Shown in pieces: positions 25,676 to 34,647 of a DNA stretch of 34,741 nt. Origin of the DNA: Candidatus Cloacimonadota bacterium (GTDB taxonomy: Bacteria; Cloacimonadota; Cloacimonadia; Cloacimonadales; Cloacimonadaceae); contig JAEZUG010000101.1 of assembly GCA_023421135.1 (NCBI GenBank), positions 1-34,741 of the forward strand. The letters are read 5' to 3'. Made by a program: the position numbers and the translations under genes. Below the pieces are notes generated by a model that saw only the letters and a list, made by a program, of their open reading frames with translations, did not search any database and was not told the DNA's origin. How positions within the stretch are numbered: position 1 is the first letter of the stretch; every line of letters starts with the position of its first letter.

Positions 25676-27385
25676 TTGACTCACTCTGATGTATCAGACA
25701 AGAAGTTTATTCCTCAAGTGCTGGCTTGGATTCTGGTGGCAATCACCTTCCTGGTATCGGTGGGAGTGTTGGCTTGGGGATTTGATAAAGGGTTCTTGTT
25801 GTCAGACGGTGGACATTATCTACTTAGATATCAGGACATTCAACCATCAGAGACCCACACGTGGATACTTGAACACTTACTGGTGAAGTCTTTTATTCCT
25901 GCTTGGCTGAGAACCATTACGGGACTCCGCTATTTGGGCTTATGTATCAACCTCTTCAGCTCAGCTCTATTCGGTCTGGCAATCTGGAGAGTATCCAAGC
26001 AATTCTTCAAGAGAATCCCAAACGCCCCTCTGCTAGTGCTCATGATGCTCGCCGGGCTGGTTCTCTCATACTCGTTTCTTCCTTGTGAATTGTCCTACTT
26101 AAGCCTAAGCCAGTTTTTTATCAACATAGCTGCCTCTCTTCTGATTTTGTCACTCCTAGTCAGACAAAGCCGAGAATTTGTTATGGTTTTAGTTTCCGCC
26201 ATAGGTTGCTCGCTTCTGACTCTAACCAAGATCCCTGCTGGATTCGCTTTTGCTGCCCTCTCGATCCTAACCTTAGCATTCACCAATCATCGTAAGGCAG
26301 CAGTATCTTTTACCATTACCTGGATATTAGGATTTGTTTTACTGTGGCTTCACTACAAGCTGGACATTGGTTGGTTCGTCACAGATATTCGCCTTATGCT
26401 GCAAAACACCCACAAGAATCACTTACACGTGAGAGCATTTCGCCCGGTTGAACTTGTTGGTATCCTGGGAGTATCTCTGCTTATTGCTATGCTCATCACT
26501 CATTCCTACCGATTCTTTCATACGGGCAAAGGCCCCAGGGCGGTTCAGATTACCGCGTTGACAGGCCTGACCTTAACACTTTCTGTTTGGCTGGCTTATG
26601 GAGCTCTCCAACCCTTAACCGGCAGTTATGTTAAATCTGATTTCCTCGTGATGCCGATCTTCTATATAGTTTACTCACATCTGGTTAAAACCATATCAAT
26701 GAAAAGTATCATCCCTAGTGTCACAACATCATTGAGGCATCATAGGACACTTGCTGCCATACTATTTCTGCTTTTATGCATCCCCTACGCCGGCGCTCTT
26801 GGTTCATGGGGCAGCATGAATCTAATGTCCAAGTACTTCCTGATTTCGCATTTAGGCATGTTGTACCTTCTCATTCCCTTTTGGCAGTTCAAGTATCGCA
26901 ACCATATTGCTTGGGCCTATACTATATTTCTAATTGCTGCTGGAACATGGAGCTATGTAATGTATCCCATGGGCTACGGCCCGCTATACAAGCAAACGAT
27001 AGAGTACAAGGGAATTAGATACGAGCCAGAAATGGCAAAGCACTTGAGGCTAATCGAAGACACACTCAGGAACAATGGCTTCCGGAAAGATCAAGGGATC
27101 ATTGCCCCACTGTCTCCCGGGATAATCTATTTAATGGGCTCCTTTTCCCCCGGTGGAATACTATGGAGCAAGGATTATCTGGAAGGCTATCTTAAGAATC
27201 TCAAAGCAACAGAATTGCAGCTAAATCCAGTAGTGATTATCTGCCCCGGAGGAATGTCTGACGAGTTTGTTAATGGACTAAAAGAAGCCACCGGACTCGA
27301 CCTAAACAGAGACTATAGGATGGAACATAATGCGGAATTGGTGGGATACTGGCAGATCTACTTCCCGATCGATAAGGTTCGTTGA
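25676..27385 (+). CDS. Polytopic membrane protein, GT-C glycosyltransferase-like
   Basis: The protein has 569 residues, from a TTG start with AGGAG 8 bases upstream. It has about 10-11 transmembrane helices. The first (about 14-32) is followed by an exported loop GFDKGFLLSDGGHYLLRYQD that carries an Asp-rich motif, and a C-terminal soluble domain (about 440-569) follows the last helix. This layout (catalytic acidic residue after TM1, C-terminal periplasmic domain) is that of lipid-linked sugar transferases of the GT-C class (GT39/GT83, PMT-like). The substrate is unknown. Base composition is more A+T-rich than upstream genes. It leads, after a 132-base gap, into the phosphonate genes. Its role is probably extracytoplasmic glycan addition. 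Confidence 0.68.
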   Translation: MTHSDVSDKKFIPQVLAWILVAITFLVSVGVLAWGFDKGFLLSDGGHYLLRYQDIQPSETHTWILEHLLVKSFIPAWLRTITGLRYLGLCINLFSSALFGLAIWRVSKQFFKRIPNAPLLVLMMLAGLVLSYSFLPCELSYLSLSQFFINIAASLLILSLLVRQSREFVMVLVSAIGCSLLTLTKIPAGFAFAALSILTLAFTNHRKAAVSFTITWILGFVLLWLHYKLDIGWFVTDIRLMLQNTHKNHLHVRAFRPVELVGILGVSLLIAMLITHSYRFFHTGKGPRAVQITALTGLTLTLSVWLAYGALQPLTGSYVKSDFLVMPIFYIVYSHLVKTISMKSIIPSVTTSLRHHRTLAAILFLLLCIPYAGALGSWGSMNLMSKYFLISHLGMLYLLIPFWQFKYRNHIAWAYTIFLIAAGTWSYVMYPMGYGPLYKQTIEYKGIRYEPEMAKHLRLIEDTLRNNGFRKDQGIIAPLSPGIIYLMGSFSPGGILWSKDYLEGYLKNLKATELQLNPVVIICPGGMSDEFVNGLKEATGLDLNRDYRMEHNAELVGYWQIYFPIDKVR

Positions 27386-27517
27386 GTCAGTCATTAATAA
27401 CAAGCAGTCATCCCCGTCTAAAGCTTTGTTGCTGCGTGAAGTCTTTTTTTTGTGTTCATAAGCACTCGTTTTGGACTAGATTAGATGTATGGGATTAATC
27501 AACAAAGGATCAGAAAG

Positions 27518-28813
27518 ATGAGAAGAACAGTTTATGTCGGGATGAGTGCAGATATTATTCACCCCGGACATCTTAACATCATAGCCAACGCGTCTCTATA
27601 TGGCGAAGTCATTGTTGGTATACTGACCGATCAGGCTATTGCGAGCTATAAAAGGCTGCCTTATTTGGACTATAACCAGCGTTCTTTGATCGTCTCTGCC
27701 CTAAAATACGTAGCCAAGGTTGTCCCTCAAGAAACGTTGGATTATCGTCCTAATCTGAGACTGCTTAAACCCGATTTTGTAGTTCATGGAGATGACTGGA
27801 AAGAAGGCGTGCAACAAGGCACACGCCAGCAAGTGATAGATACATTGACCGAGTGGGGAGGAAAGCTGGTGGAAGTCCCCTACACACAGGGCATTTCTTC
27901 CTCCAACTTGATTAAAGCAATAAGAGAGATCGGAACCACTCCTGACATTCGAAGAGCAGCTTTACGCAGGCTAATTATAGCCAAACCCTGGATAAGAATC
28001 TGTGAAGCCCATAATGGACTTACTGGTCTGATTATTGAACACACTAAAATTGAGAAAGATAATGGCATAAGGGAGTTCGACGGTATGTGGGCTAGCAGTT
28101 TAACAGACTCAACTATCAGAGGAAAGCCCGATATCGAAGCAGTCGATATTTCAAGCAGATTAGTGAATGTGAACGATCTTCTGGAAGTCACAACCAAACC
28201 CTTGATTTTCGATGGAGACACCGGTGGTAAGCCTGAACACTTCATCTACACAGTTAGAACTCTCGAGCGGCTTGGAGTTTCTGCGATTATCATCGAAGAC
28301 AAATGTGGGCTAAAACAGAACTCACTTTGGGGTACTGAGGCAATACAACAGCAAGCCAGCATCCCGGAGTTTTGCGAGAAACTGAAGGCCGGGAAGAAGG
28401 CTCAGATCACTAGCGACTTCATGATTATTGCGCGCATAGAAAGCTTGATCTGTAAGGCAGGCATGGAGGATGCCTTGATCCGCGCGAGAGCATACATTGC
28501 GAACGGGTGCGACGCAATTATGATTCATTCCAAGGAGAACACTCCCCAAGAGATCCTACAGTTCTGCGATCATTATAACAAACTGGAAAGCAAAGTCCCT
28601 CTTGTCGCTGTTCCATCAACTTATGATGCATGTTATGAGGAAGATCTTGCTAGAGCTGGAATAAAAGTAATCATCTATGCCAACCAGCTACTTCGCAGTG
28701 CCTATCCAGCAATGCAACAGACTGCCGTGTCGATTCTTGAGCACGGGAGAGCGTTTGAGGCTAGGCAAAACATGATGAGTATCAAGGATGTCATTAGCTT
28801 GACTTCGGAGTAG
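27518..28813 (+). CDS. pepM: Nucleotidyltransferase-phosphoenolpyruvate mutase fusion
   Basis: The protein has 431 residues from the ATG at 27518, which has AAGGA 9 bases upstream. A start at 27485 would add 11 residues and lacks a good site. Residues about 2-130 are a TagD-like nucleotidyltransferase with the HxGH motif (HPGH, residues 15-18). The rest (about 150-425) is PEP mutase of the isocitrate-lyase superfamily, with the diagnostic EDKCGLKQNS (Glu260-Asp261-Lys262) and the Mg site FDGDTGG. PEP mutase turns phosphoenolpyruvate into phosphonopyruvate, the entry to natural phosphonates. The equilibrium favours PEP, so a decarboxylase is needed, and it is the next gene (4 bases away). The N-terminal domain likely makes a CMP-ester of a phosphonate or polyol phosphate. 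Both domains are established individually, and such fusions exist in other phosphonate loci. Confidence 0.94.
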   Translation: MRRTVYVGMSADIIHPGHLNIIANASLYGEVIVGILTDQAIASYKRLPYLDYNQRSLIVSALKYVAKVVPQETLDYRPNLRLLKPDFVVHGDDWKEGVQQGTRQQVIDTLTEWGGKLVEVPYTQGISSSNLIKAIREIGTTPDIRRAALRRLIIAKPWIRICEAHNGLTGLIIEHTKIEKDNGIREFDGMWASSLTDSTIRGKPDIEAVDISSRLVNVNDLLEVTTKPLIFDGDTGGKPEHFIYTVRTLERLGVSAIIIEDKCGLKQNSLWGTEAIQQQASIPEFCEKLKAGKKAQITSDFMIIARIESLICKAGMEDALIRARAYIANGCDAIMIHSKENTPQEILQFCDHYNKLESKVPLVAVPSTYDACYEEDLARAGIKVIIYANQLLRSAYPAMQQTAVSILEHGRAFEARQNMMSIKDVISLTSE

Positions 28814-28817
28814 AATA

Positions 28818-29936
28818 ATGATTTTACCAGAGTCTTTCCTACAAACTCTAACCGATGCCGGTGTCTCCTTTTTCGCAGGAGTCCCAGATTCACTTCTCAA
28901 AGACTTTTGTTCCTGCCTAACCCATAGCCTTGACGAGAACCACCACATGATATGTGCTAACGAGGGCATCGCAATCTCCATGGCTGCTGGACATTATCTT
29001 GCAACCGGCAGACTCGGATTGGTTTACATGCAGAATTCTGGATTGGGAAACTGTGTTAATCCGCTTCTATCGCTGGCAGACAAAGAAGTGTATGGAATAC
29101 CCATGATACTTCTGATAGGTTGGAGAGGGGAGCCCGGATTCCACGATGAACCTCAGCACGTAAAACAAGGCAGAATCCAAAACAAGCTATTGGAAACTTT
29201 GGAAATACCTTACATCGTTCTGGATAGCGAATCAAAGGATTATGATAACACTATAAAGAGCTTGCTTGCTCTTGCAACTGAACAATCGAATCCGGTGGCC
29301 ATCATCGTCAGAAAGGGCACATTCTCAAAATGTACTGCCCCAGGCACAGGGAAACCATCATGTACCGGAATACTGAGAGAAAAAGCTTTGGAAATCATTC
29401 TGAAAGAAATTGATGATGCAATAGTGATTTCAACCACTGGCAAGACTTCCCGGGAATTGTATGAGATACGCAATAGAACAGGCAAACTTGGTATTGACTT
29501 CATGTGTGTGGGTTCGATGGGACACGCGTCTTCACTTGCTCTGGCAATTGCGCTGGAAAAAAGAGCAAAAAAAGTAGTCTGTCTGGATGGAGACGGAGCT
29601 CTGTTGATGCACTTGGGAGCAATGGCACTTATTGGCAATTCCCATCCAGATAACTATATCCATATCTTGCTAAACAATAAATGCTATGAATCCGTTGGCG
29701 AACAACCAACTCCTCTTGAGAGAGTGAACTTTAAAAAACTTGCTGAGGCTTTGGGGTATTCAGAGTATCACCGCTGTTCAACCGAAGATGAATTGACAGA
29801 GATCATCCAGGTGATTCTACTGGAACATGGGCCGATCTTGCTGAATATCAACATAATTCCCGGCTCCAGAACTGATTTGGGACGCCCGGTTACTACTCCC
29901 TTAGAGAATAGAAAAACGTTTATGATACAGTTGTAA
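28818..29936 (+). CDS. ppd: Phosphonopyruvate decarboxylase
   Basis: The protein has 372 residues. It is thiamine-diphosphate-dependent: the catalytic Glu49 is in ICANEGIAISMAAG, and the ThDP/Mg motif begins at Gly258-Asp259-Gly260 (LDGDGALLMHLGAMALIG) and ends at Asn286-Asn287. The N-terminal sequence ESFLQTLTDAGVSFFAGVPDSLLKDF and GWRGEPGFHDEPQH are typical of Ppd (AepY). It makes phosphonoacetaldehyde and CO2 and drives PEP mutase forward. It starts 4 bases after pepM stops, so the two are certainly in one operon. No aminotransferase (PhnW) or alcohol dehydrogenase follows, so the next step is encoded elsewhere or the product differs from 2-aminoethylphosphonate. Confidence 0.95.
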   Translation: MILPESFLQTLTDAGVSFFAGVPDSLLKDFCSCLTHSLDENHHMICANEGIAISMAAGHYLATGRLGLVYMQNSGLGNCVNPLLSLADKEVYGIPMILLIGWRGEPGFHDEPQHVKQGRIQNKLLETLEIPYIVLDSESKDYDNTIKSLLALATEQSNPVAIIVRKGTFSKCTAPGTGKPSCTGILREKALEIILKEIDDAIVISTTGKTSRELYEIRNRTGKLGIDFMCVGSMGHASSLALAIALEKRAKKVVCLDGDGALLMHLGAMALIGNSHPDNYIHILLNNKCYESVGEQPTPLERVNFKKLAEALGYSEYHRCSTEDELTEIIQVILLEHGPILLNINIIPGSRTDLGRPVTTPLENRKTFMIQL

Positions 29937-29945
29937 GGAATTCTG

Positions 29946-31214
29946 ATGTTTTGGATATTCCTCTTGATTCTACTACTACCCTCTGAAGTCTTTGCCTATC
30001 TTGATCCAGGAACCGGGGCAGCTTTGGTGAATCTTATCATCGCTGGAATCGCAACTCTGATCTTCTCAATGAAGGGTTTTTTCATTTCACTAGTCAAGAA
30101 AACGAATAAGACTTCCAAAACAAACCACTCCAACAAGACTTTGGCTATACTAAGTGAAGGAAAGATGTACTTCACTACTTTTGAGCCGATAATCAGGAGT
30201 TTACTAGAGGCAAGGATAGAGTTCTATTACTACACACTGGATGTAGAAGACCCAGCCTTAACAATCGATAATGAACTTATGCATTCCAGATTTTTGGGTT
30301 ACGGAGCTTTGGCATATTTTAGGGCTGGAAACATCAAAGTAGATTACCTGCTTTGTACCACTCCAAACATAGGGTGCCCGGGGTACCCAATACGAAGAAG
30401 CCCGAGAGTTCAAAACCTCATCCATGTGTTCCATTCGATTAATGACTTATCCATGTATCGTAAAGGATCCCTTGATCACTATGACACGGTATTCCTGGTT
30501 GGAGATTTCCAGATTGCCTCGATCAGAGAACTCGAAAGGAAAAGACACTTGAAAGAGAAAAAAATCGTCTCTTTAGGAATTCCGTATCTGGACATCTACG
30601 CCAAGTATGCCCTATCTTCGACTGCAGATAACACAGTAAAAACTATCCTGATAGGCTCTTCATGGGGAACCAAAGGACTTCTTAGTCATTATGGAACAGG
30701 ATTTATCAGAGGTCTTGCCGAGTTAGGTTATCAGATAATCGTCCGCCCTCACCCTCAATCTGTGGCAAAGGAACAAAGCATGTTGGCAAAATGTAAACAA
30801 GATCTGGCTCAGTGCGATAATCTGACTTGGGATTTCGACCCCAATCCCCAACAAGCGATGATCAAGGCCGACCTTCTGATCTCAGACACATCCTCTCTAA
30901 GGTTTGATTATGCCTTTGTGTATCACAAGCCTGTAATCACTCTTGAGATTCCCATGGAGGCAATGCCTGGTTTTGAACGTGATGAATTGAGTAGTATATG
31001 GAGTGATTCAGCCGAAAGAGAAATTGGCTTTTGTCTGGCAGAGCAGGAGATATCCCTTCTTCCAGAGCATATCGAAAGGACACTGTCAGAATTTAAACCG
31101 GATAGAATCAGAAGCTTTCGAGATGCTACGATAGCAAATTATGCGGGATGCGGGCCGGCAATTGCGGATTATTTCAAAGTTGAGCCCAATTCGAAAAGGA
31201 GCATAGATGCTTAG
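29946..31214 (+). CDS. TagB/TagF-like (CDP-glycerol glycerophosphotransferase family) transferase
   Basis: The protein has 422 residues. It begins with an N-terminal hydrophobic helix (MFWIFLLILLLPSEVFA) and the short motif YLDPGTGAALVN, common in FCB surface-polymer genes, then a second helix. The cytoplasmic part (about 60-415) has the GT-B architecture of the CDP-glycerol glycerophosphotransferase family. Its markers are HVFHSINDLSMYRKG (where a His acts as base in TagF), GSSWG, IIVRPHPQS, and DLLISDTSSLRFDYAFVYHKPVI (the nucleotide site). Such enzymes transfer a phosphoalditol from a CDP-activated donor. It is 9 bases after ppd and overlaps the next gene by 8 bases. Given the upstream PEP mutase and nucleotidyltransferase, the donor may be a CMP-phosphonate. 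The alternative is glycerol phosphate. Confidence 0.8.
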   Translation: MFWIFLLILLLPSEVFAYLDPGTGAALVNLIIAGIATLIFSMKGFFISLVKKTNKTSKTNHSNKTLAILSEGKMYFTTFEPIIRSLLEARIEFYYYTLDVEDPALTIDNELMHSRFLGYGALAYFRAGNIKVDYLLCTTPNIGCPGYPIRRSPRVQNLIHVFHSINDLSMYRKGSLDHYDTVFLVGDFQIASIRELERKRHLKEKKIVSLGIPYLDIYAKYALSSTADNTVKTILIGSSWGTKGLLSHYGTGFIRGLAELGYQIIVRPHPQSVAKEQSMLAKCKQDLAQCDNLTWDFDPNPQQAMIKADLLISDTSSLRFDYAFVYHKPVITLEIPMEAMPGFERDELSSIWSDSAEREIGFCLAEQEISLLPEHIERTLSEFKPDRIRSFRDATIANYAGCGPAIADYFKVEPNSKRSIDA

Positions 31215-33777
31215 AGGTATCCTCTCCCCACTCATTCTGCTGTTGAAGCACATGTATTTAGGCATTTATCAATTATCGGATAGCCTTGGCTTGAGTTTGG
31301 TAGGACTCTCACTACTGACTTCGCTTGTTGTAATACTGCTGAACAAGCTATTGAAAAGGTACGAAGATCGAGAACAGAAAGTCCGCTCCATATTAGAACC
31401 TCAAGAAAAGTTAATAAAAGACAGTTTCAAGGGTCAGGAGAAGCACCAGAAGATCCAGGATCTTTACAGACGTTACTCATACCATCCTATTCTATCCCTC
31501 AGGAGCTCTTTGTCTCTATTCCTGCAGATACCTTTCTTGCTAGCTGCTTTCTACATGATAGGAGAGCTTAGCTTGTTTGAGGGAAAAGCTCTTATTTGGA
31601 TCAAGGATCTATCAAAACCCGATGGACTACTCCTAGGGATAAATCTCCTGCCGTTGTTGATGACCGGAATTAATCTCCTGGCAGCGGCTTTGACACCTGG
31701 ATTCAGGACAAAGGACAAGCTTCAGGCTGCTGTAATTGCTGGTATGTTTCTGGTTCTCCTGTACAAGTCTCCTTCGGCATTACTAGTCTATTGGACAACG
31801 AACAACCTGCTATCTTTGCTCAGGATACTTGGTAAACGACTTTCAGGTAAAATAACAATTGCCACCCGGCCAAAGAGAATCAACAAAGAACCCAGAAAAT
31901 ATCGAATAGGTGAGTTTCTAAAGCACTATTTTAGCATGCTGGTTCTCTTCTACTTTGTTCAGGCAATAGCAGTATCTCCGTGGGAGACGTTTTGCGGTGT
32001 TTTTAAGTACATCCCTTTTGCTGCAGCAGCATATATGTTATGGATCTTGCAGGTTCGGGATCTTCTCCGAAGCTACAAGTGTAGTCTGAATCACCAGGTA
32101 GCACTTATCCTGTCATGCCTGACAGGTTTCTTCCTTATCCTCTTGGGAGTTAATCTATTTGCACCTATAATCGTAATTGATTGTCAGATATACACCATCT
32201 TTCATTACATTGCCTTCCTGCTGGGAATATCAGGTTTTACTATTGGTTTCCTTCTTAGTACCAATTCTGAAAACCCTGATGAAAGCAACTTCAAACCATT
32301 GCTGCTGATCGTCATCGCAGCCGGTCTCACTCCGGCATTGCATTTTTCGGCAGTAAATCCTGACTATCTTCGTGGCGGATATTACCTTTTGTATCTATTC
32401 GCTATAATACTATTTACTTTGATAAGCTATGGGATATTCAGATCATGTTGTTCTCGATATAGCAGCCCTACTCAGACGGCTTTAACATCCGCCGTATTTG
32501 CCTTATCAATGATCAGTTTACCGCTTCTGAGGAACATGCTGAAGATACGTAATGACGGGGATTTCGATTTCTGGATCATGGCCTGCATACTGCTGTTTGG
32601 ATCATTTCAGATCCGATCTGAGAGATCTATAAAGCTTACCCAAAGAGCGCTTCTTCTAGCCTTGATTGTCTTCATTATATCTTTCCTTGGCAGTATTATC
32701 CATAAGACAGACAAAGACTTTTCCGAACCTAAGACCCTAACAACAACCATGAAGGAGATCTCCTTTCAAGATAGACCAAACATCTACCTCTTCATATATG
32801 ATGGTATTCCCAACGAAAGAGTGTTTAAGAACCAGAATCTTCCGTTTGAAGAGATCAGGACACTTGCTAATGAGTATGGATTTATGATATATAAGGATAC
32901 ATACACATTGGGTGAGATGAGCCTGGATAGTATGGGGAACATGCTCGATATGAGTGACAGGTTTAAATCTATGGTAGGTACAAGCACGCCTCAAGCTCAC
33001 GACACCTATGCAGGCAATTCTCACACAAACCACATCCTTCGGAATAATGGCTACAAGAGTCATTACTTGCTGAACAACTATTATGTAGGGATTAATGCAA
33101 TTACCAACAAAGCTTTCTTTGATGAGATGTATCCCCCCAGGGTACAGAAGACCGTTGACTTGGATTTCTTTGTAATCCTGCTGCGAGGCATTTTCCAGGG
33201 AGAGATGAATTTTGACACAAAAGGATGGGAAGTTAGCGACATAAACCAATACTCCTCAATTCAAAAAAGAAAACTTGAGCTAATCTCGGATCAGCAGTCA
33301 CCTAAATTTGTGGTGAACCACCTGGCCTTACCAGGACATTCCCAGAACTCCGGAGTATGTTTGCCGGACGAGACAGAGAAATGGATCGCAAATTTATCTC
33401 AAGCTTTAGTTCAAATGAAGAATGACTTTGAAGCAGTTGTAACCCATGACCCGGGGGCAATAGTGATTGCCATAGGGGATCATGGACCATCACTCACAGG
33501 AGATTGTTTCAGATTAGCAGGGTGGCCCAAAGACAGAATCAGTGCAGACATGATGTGGGATAGGATTGGAACCATGGTTGCCATCCGTTGGCCTGATCCT
33601 CAAAGAGCTAGTAAATACGATGAGATGCTTGTCACAAATCAGGACATTTTCCCAGTTGTTTTTGCCTACTTAATGGATGATCCTTATCCTTTACAATTGT
33701 GTCCAAATGATACCTTCTCTGGTTTTAAAACACCAGGAAGATCAGCGATAAGATTCAACAAAGGGAAAATTGAATGA
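31207..33777 (+). CDS. YidC/Oxa1 domain fused to an alkaline-phosphatase-superfamily (LtaS/sulfatase-like) domain
   Basis: The protein has 856 residues and its ATG overlaps the upstream stop by 8 bases. Residues about 20-215 look like YidC: the helix LGLSLVGLSLLTSLVVIL, a positive coiled hairpin (KRYEDREQKVRSIL... QDLYRRYSYHPI), LSLFLQIPFLLAAFYMIGEL, LPLLMTGINLLAAAL and SALLVYWTTNNLLSLLRIL. Next come about 8 further transmembrane helices (235-510). From residue 523 an alkaline-phosphatase-superfamily domain follows: RPNIYLFIYDGIP (Asp532 as a metal ligand), a Ser-rich nucleophile region TLGEMSLDSMGN (Ser572, Ser575) and IAIGDHGPSLTGD (Asp758, His759). A cysteine nucleophile motif of true sulfatases is absent. 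It lies downstream of phosphonate genes and a TagF-like gene, so transfer or removal of a phospho- or phosphono-group on a surface polymer is likely. Gene-fusion error is unlikely given one uninterrupted frame. Confidence 0.85.
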   Translation: MLRGILSPLILLLKHMYLGIYQLSDSLGLSLVGLSLLTSLVVILLNKLLKRYEDREQKVRSILEPQEKLIKDSFKGQEKHQKIQDLYRRYSYHPILSLRSSLSLFLQIPFLLAAFYMIGELSLFEGKALIWIKDLSKPDGLLLGINLLPLLMTGINLLAAALTPGFRTKDKLQAAVIAGMFLVLLYKSPSALLVYWTTNNLLSLLRILGKRLSGKITIATRPKRINKEPRKYRIGEFLKHYFSMLVLFYFVQAIAVSPWETFCGVFKYIPFAAAAYMLWILQVRDLLRSYKCSLNHQVALILSCLTGFFLILLGVNLFAPIIVIDCQIYTIFHYIAFLLGISGFTIGFLLSTNSENPDESNFKPLLLIVIAAGLTPALHFSAVNPDYLRGGYYLLYLFAIILFTLISYGIFRSCCSRYSSPTQTALTSAVFALSMISLPLLRNMLKIRNDGDFDFWIMACILLFGSFQIRSERSIKLTQRALLLALIVFIISFLGSIIHKTDKDFSEPKTLTTTMKEISFQDRPNIYLFIYDGIPNERVFKNQNLPFEEIRTLANEYGFMIYKDTYTLGEMSLDSMGNMLDMSDRFKSMVGTSTPQAHDTYAGNSHTNHILRNNGYKSHYLLNNYYVGINAITNKAFFDEMYPPRVQKTVDLDFFVILLRGIFQGEMNFDTKGWEVSDINQYSSIQKRKLELISDQQSPKFVVNHLALPGHSQNSGVCLPDETEKWIANLSQALVQMKNDFEAVVTHDPGAIVIAIGDHGPSLTGDCFRLAGWPKDRISADMMWDRIGTMVAIRWPDPQRASKYDEMLVTNQDIFPVVFAYLMDDPYPLQLCPNDTFSGFKTPGRSAIRFNKGKIE

Positions 33778-34005
33778 CCAGCCTGTAAAGAGATTCATTG
33801 CTAATCTACTGAACGAGATTGCCTGAAGATCCCACTAGATATAGCAGCACTTCATAAAAAATATCTGGACACAAATTGTACTTTACACAGACTGGAGTTG
33901 GCTGGTTGAACATAGCGCAATAAGCCGTTGAATTATTCTCATTCATCTGGAACAACCTGTGCAATATGAAGAAGCAAATACTATAAATTATGAGGTAATG
34001 CCGTT

Positions 34006-34482
34006 ATGGGAATGCAACAGATACTGACCCTGGTTTTGATCGTCGTCTTGGTGGGTATCGCAATTGCTGTGGGTATTACATTGTTCTCCAATTCTGCTTA
34101 CCAATCCAATATCCAAGCTATTACTCTTGAATTACAGACCTTCAAAACTCGTGCAATTGAGTACTGGAAACTACCCCCAAATCTTGGAGGTGCAGGCCAG
34201 GATATTACTCGCACAGATCCTGAAGCATTGGCACTCTATCTTGGTTTTGAAGAATCTTTCGGAAAGACAATTCAAGTGACTTGGGCATTCAACTCAGACA
34301 ATGCAGAGTATCATTTTGCAGGCTGTAATGATGCACAAATGACCATCCTTGCTCTGGGCACCGAGGCCAAAGGAAACAAATTCCCCTTTGTGAACTACTC
34401 GTATGATATGATGACCAATGACACAGAAATCAAGATCAATTCAGCCGAAAGTTTTGCTACAGCGGAAACGGAGAGTAATTAA
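34006..34482 (+). CDS. Pilin-like hydrophobic-N-terminus protein
   Basis: The protein has 158 residues, with GAGGT about 9 bases before the ATG. A single hydrophobic helix (residues 6-27, ILTLVLIVVLVGIAIAVGITLF) follows a five-residue N-terminus. It continues into an amphipathic helix (NSAYQSNIQAITLELQTFKTRAIEYWKLP) and a small beta-rich domain with one Cys (FAGCNDAQMT). This is the type IV pilin/pseudopilin shape, but there is no GFTLIE-type cleavage motif (no Glu5). The short leader MGMQQ resembles archaeal-type class III pilins or small major pseudopilins. It is expected in the inner membrane or a filament. It stands apart from the phosphonate operon (228-base gap) and may belong to a pilin gene set interrupted by the intron downstream. 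Confidence 0.62.
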   Translation: MGMQQILTLVLIVVLVGIAIAVGITLFSNSAYQSNIQAITLELQTFKTRAIEYWKLPPNLGGAGQDITRTDPEALALYLGFEESFGKTIQVTWAFNSDNAEYHFAGCNDAQMTILALGTEAKGNKFPFVNYSYDMMTNDTEIKINSAESFATAETESN

Positions 34483-34647
34483 TACCATAGTAGGATAAGG
34501 GTCAAACGACACCTGTCTTTCCAGTTTACTTTTATGGGCACAGCCAATATGTAGCTTTCTTATTTCACCATTTTGACGTTTGTAGTTGCTTTATAACATC
34601 TCTCCTGGTTCCAAAAACCAGCCTAATCATCTGTTCCTTGTTATCCT

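Noticed and set aside
27386..27517. Terminator before pepM (T run at about 27440)
   Set aside because: Seven or eight T are present but I could not find a convincing stem before them.
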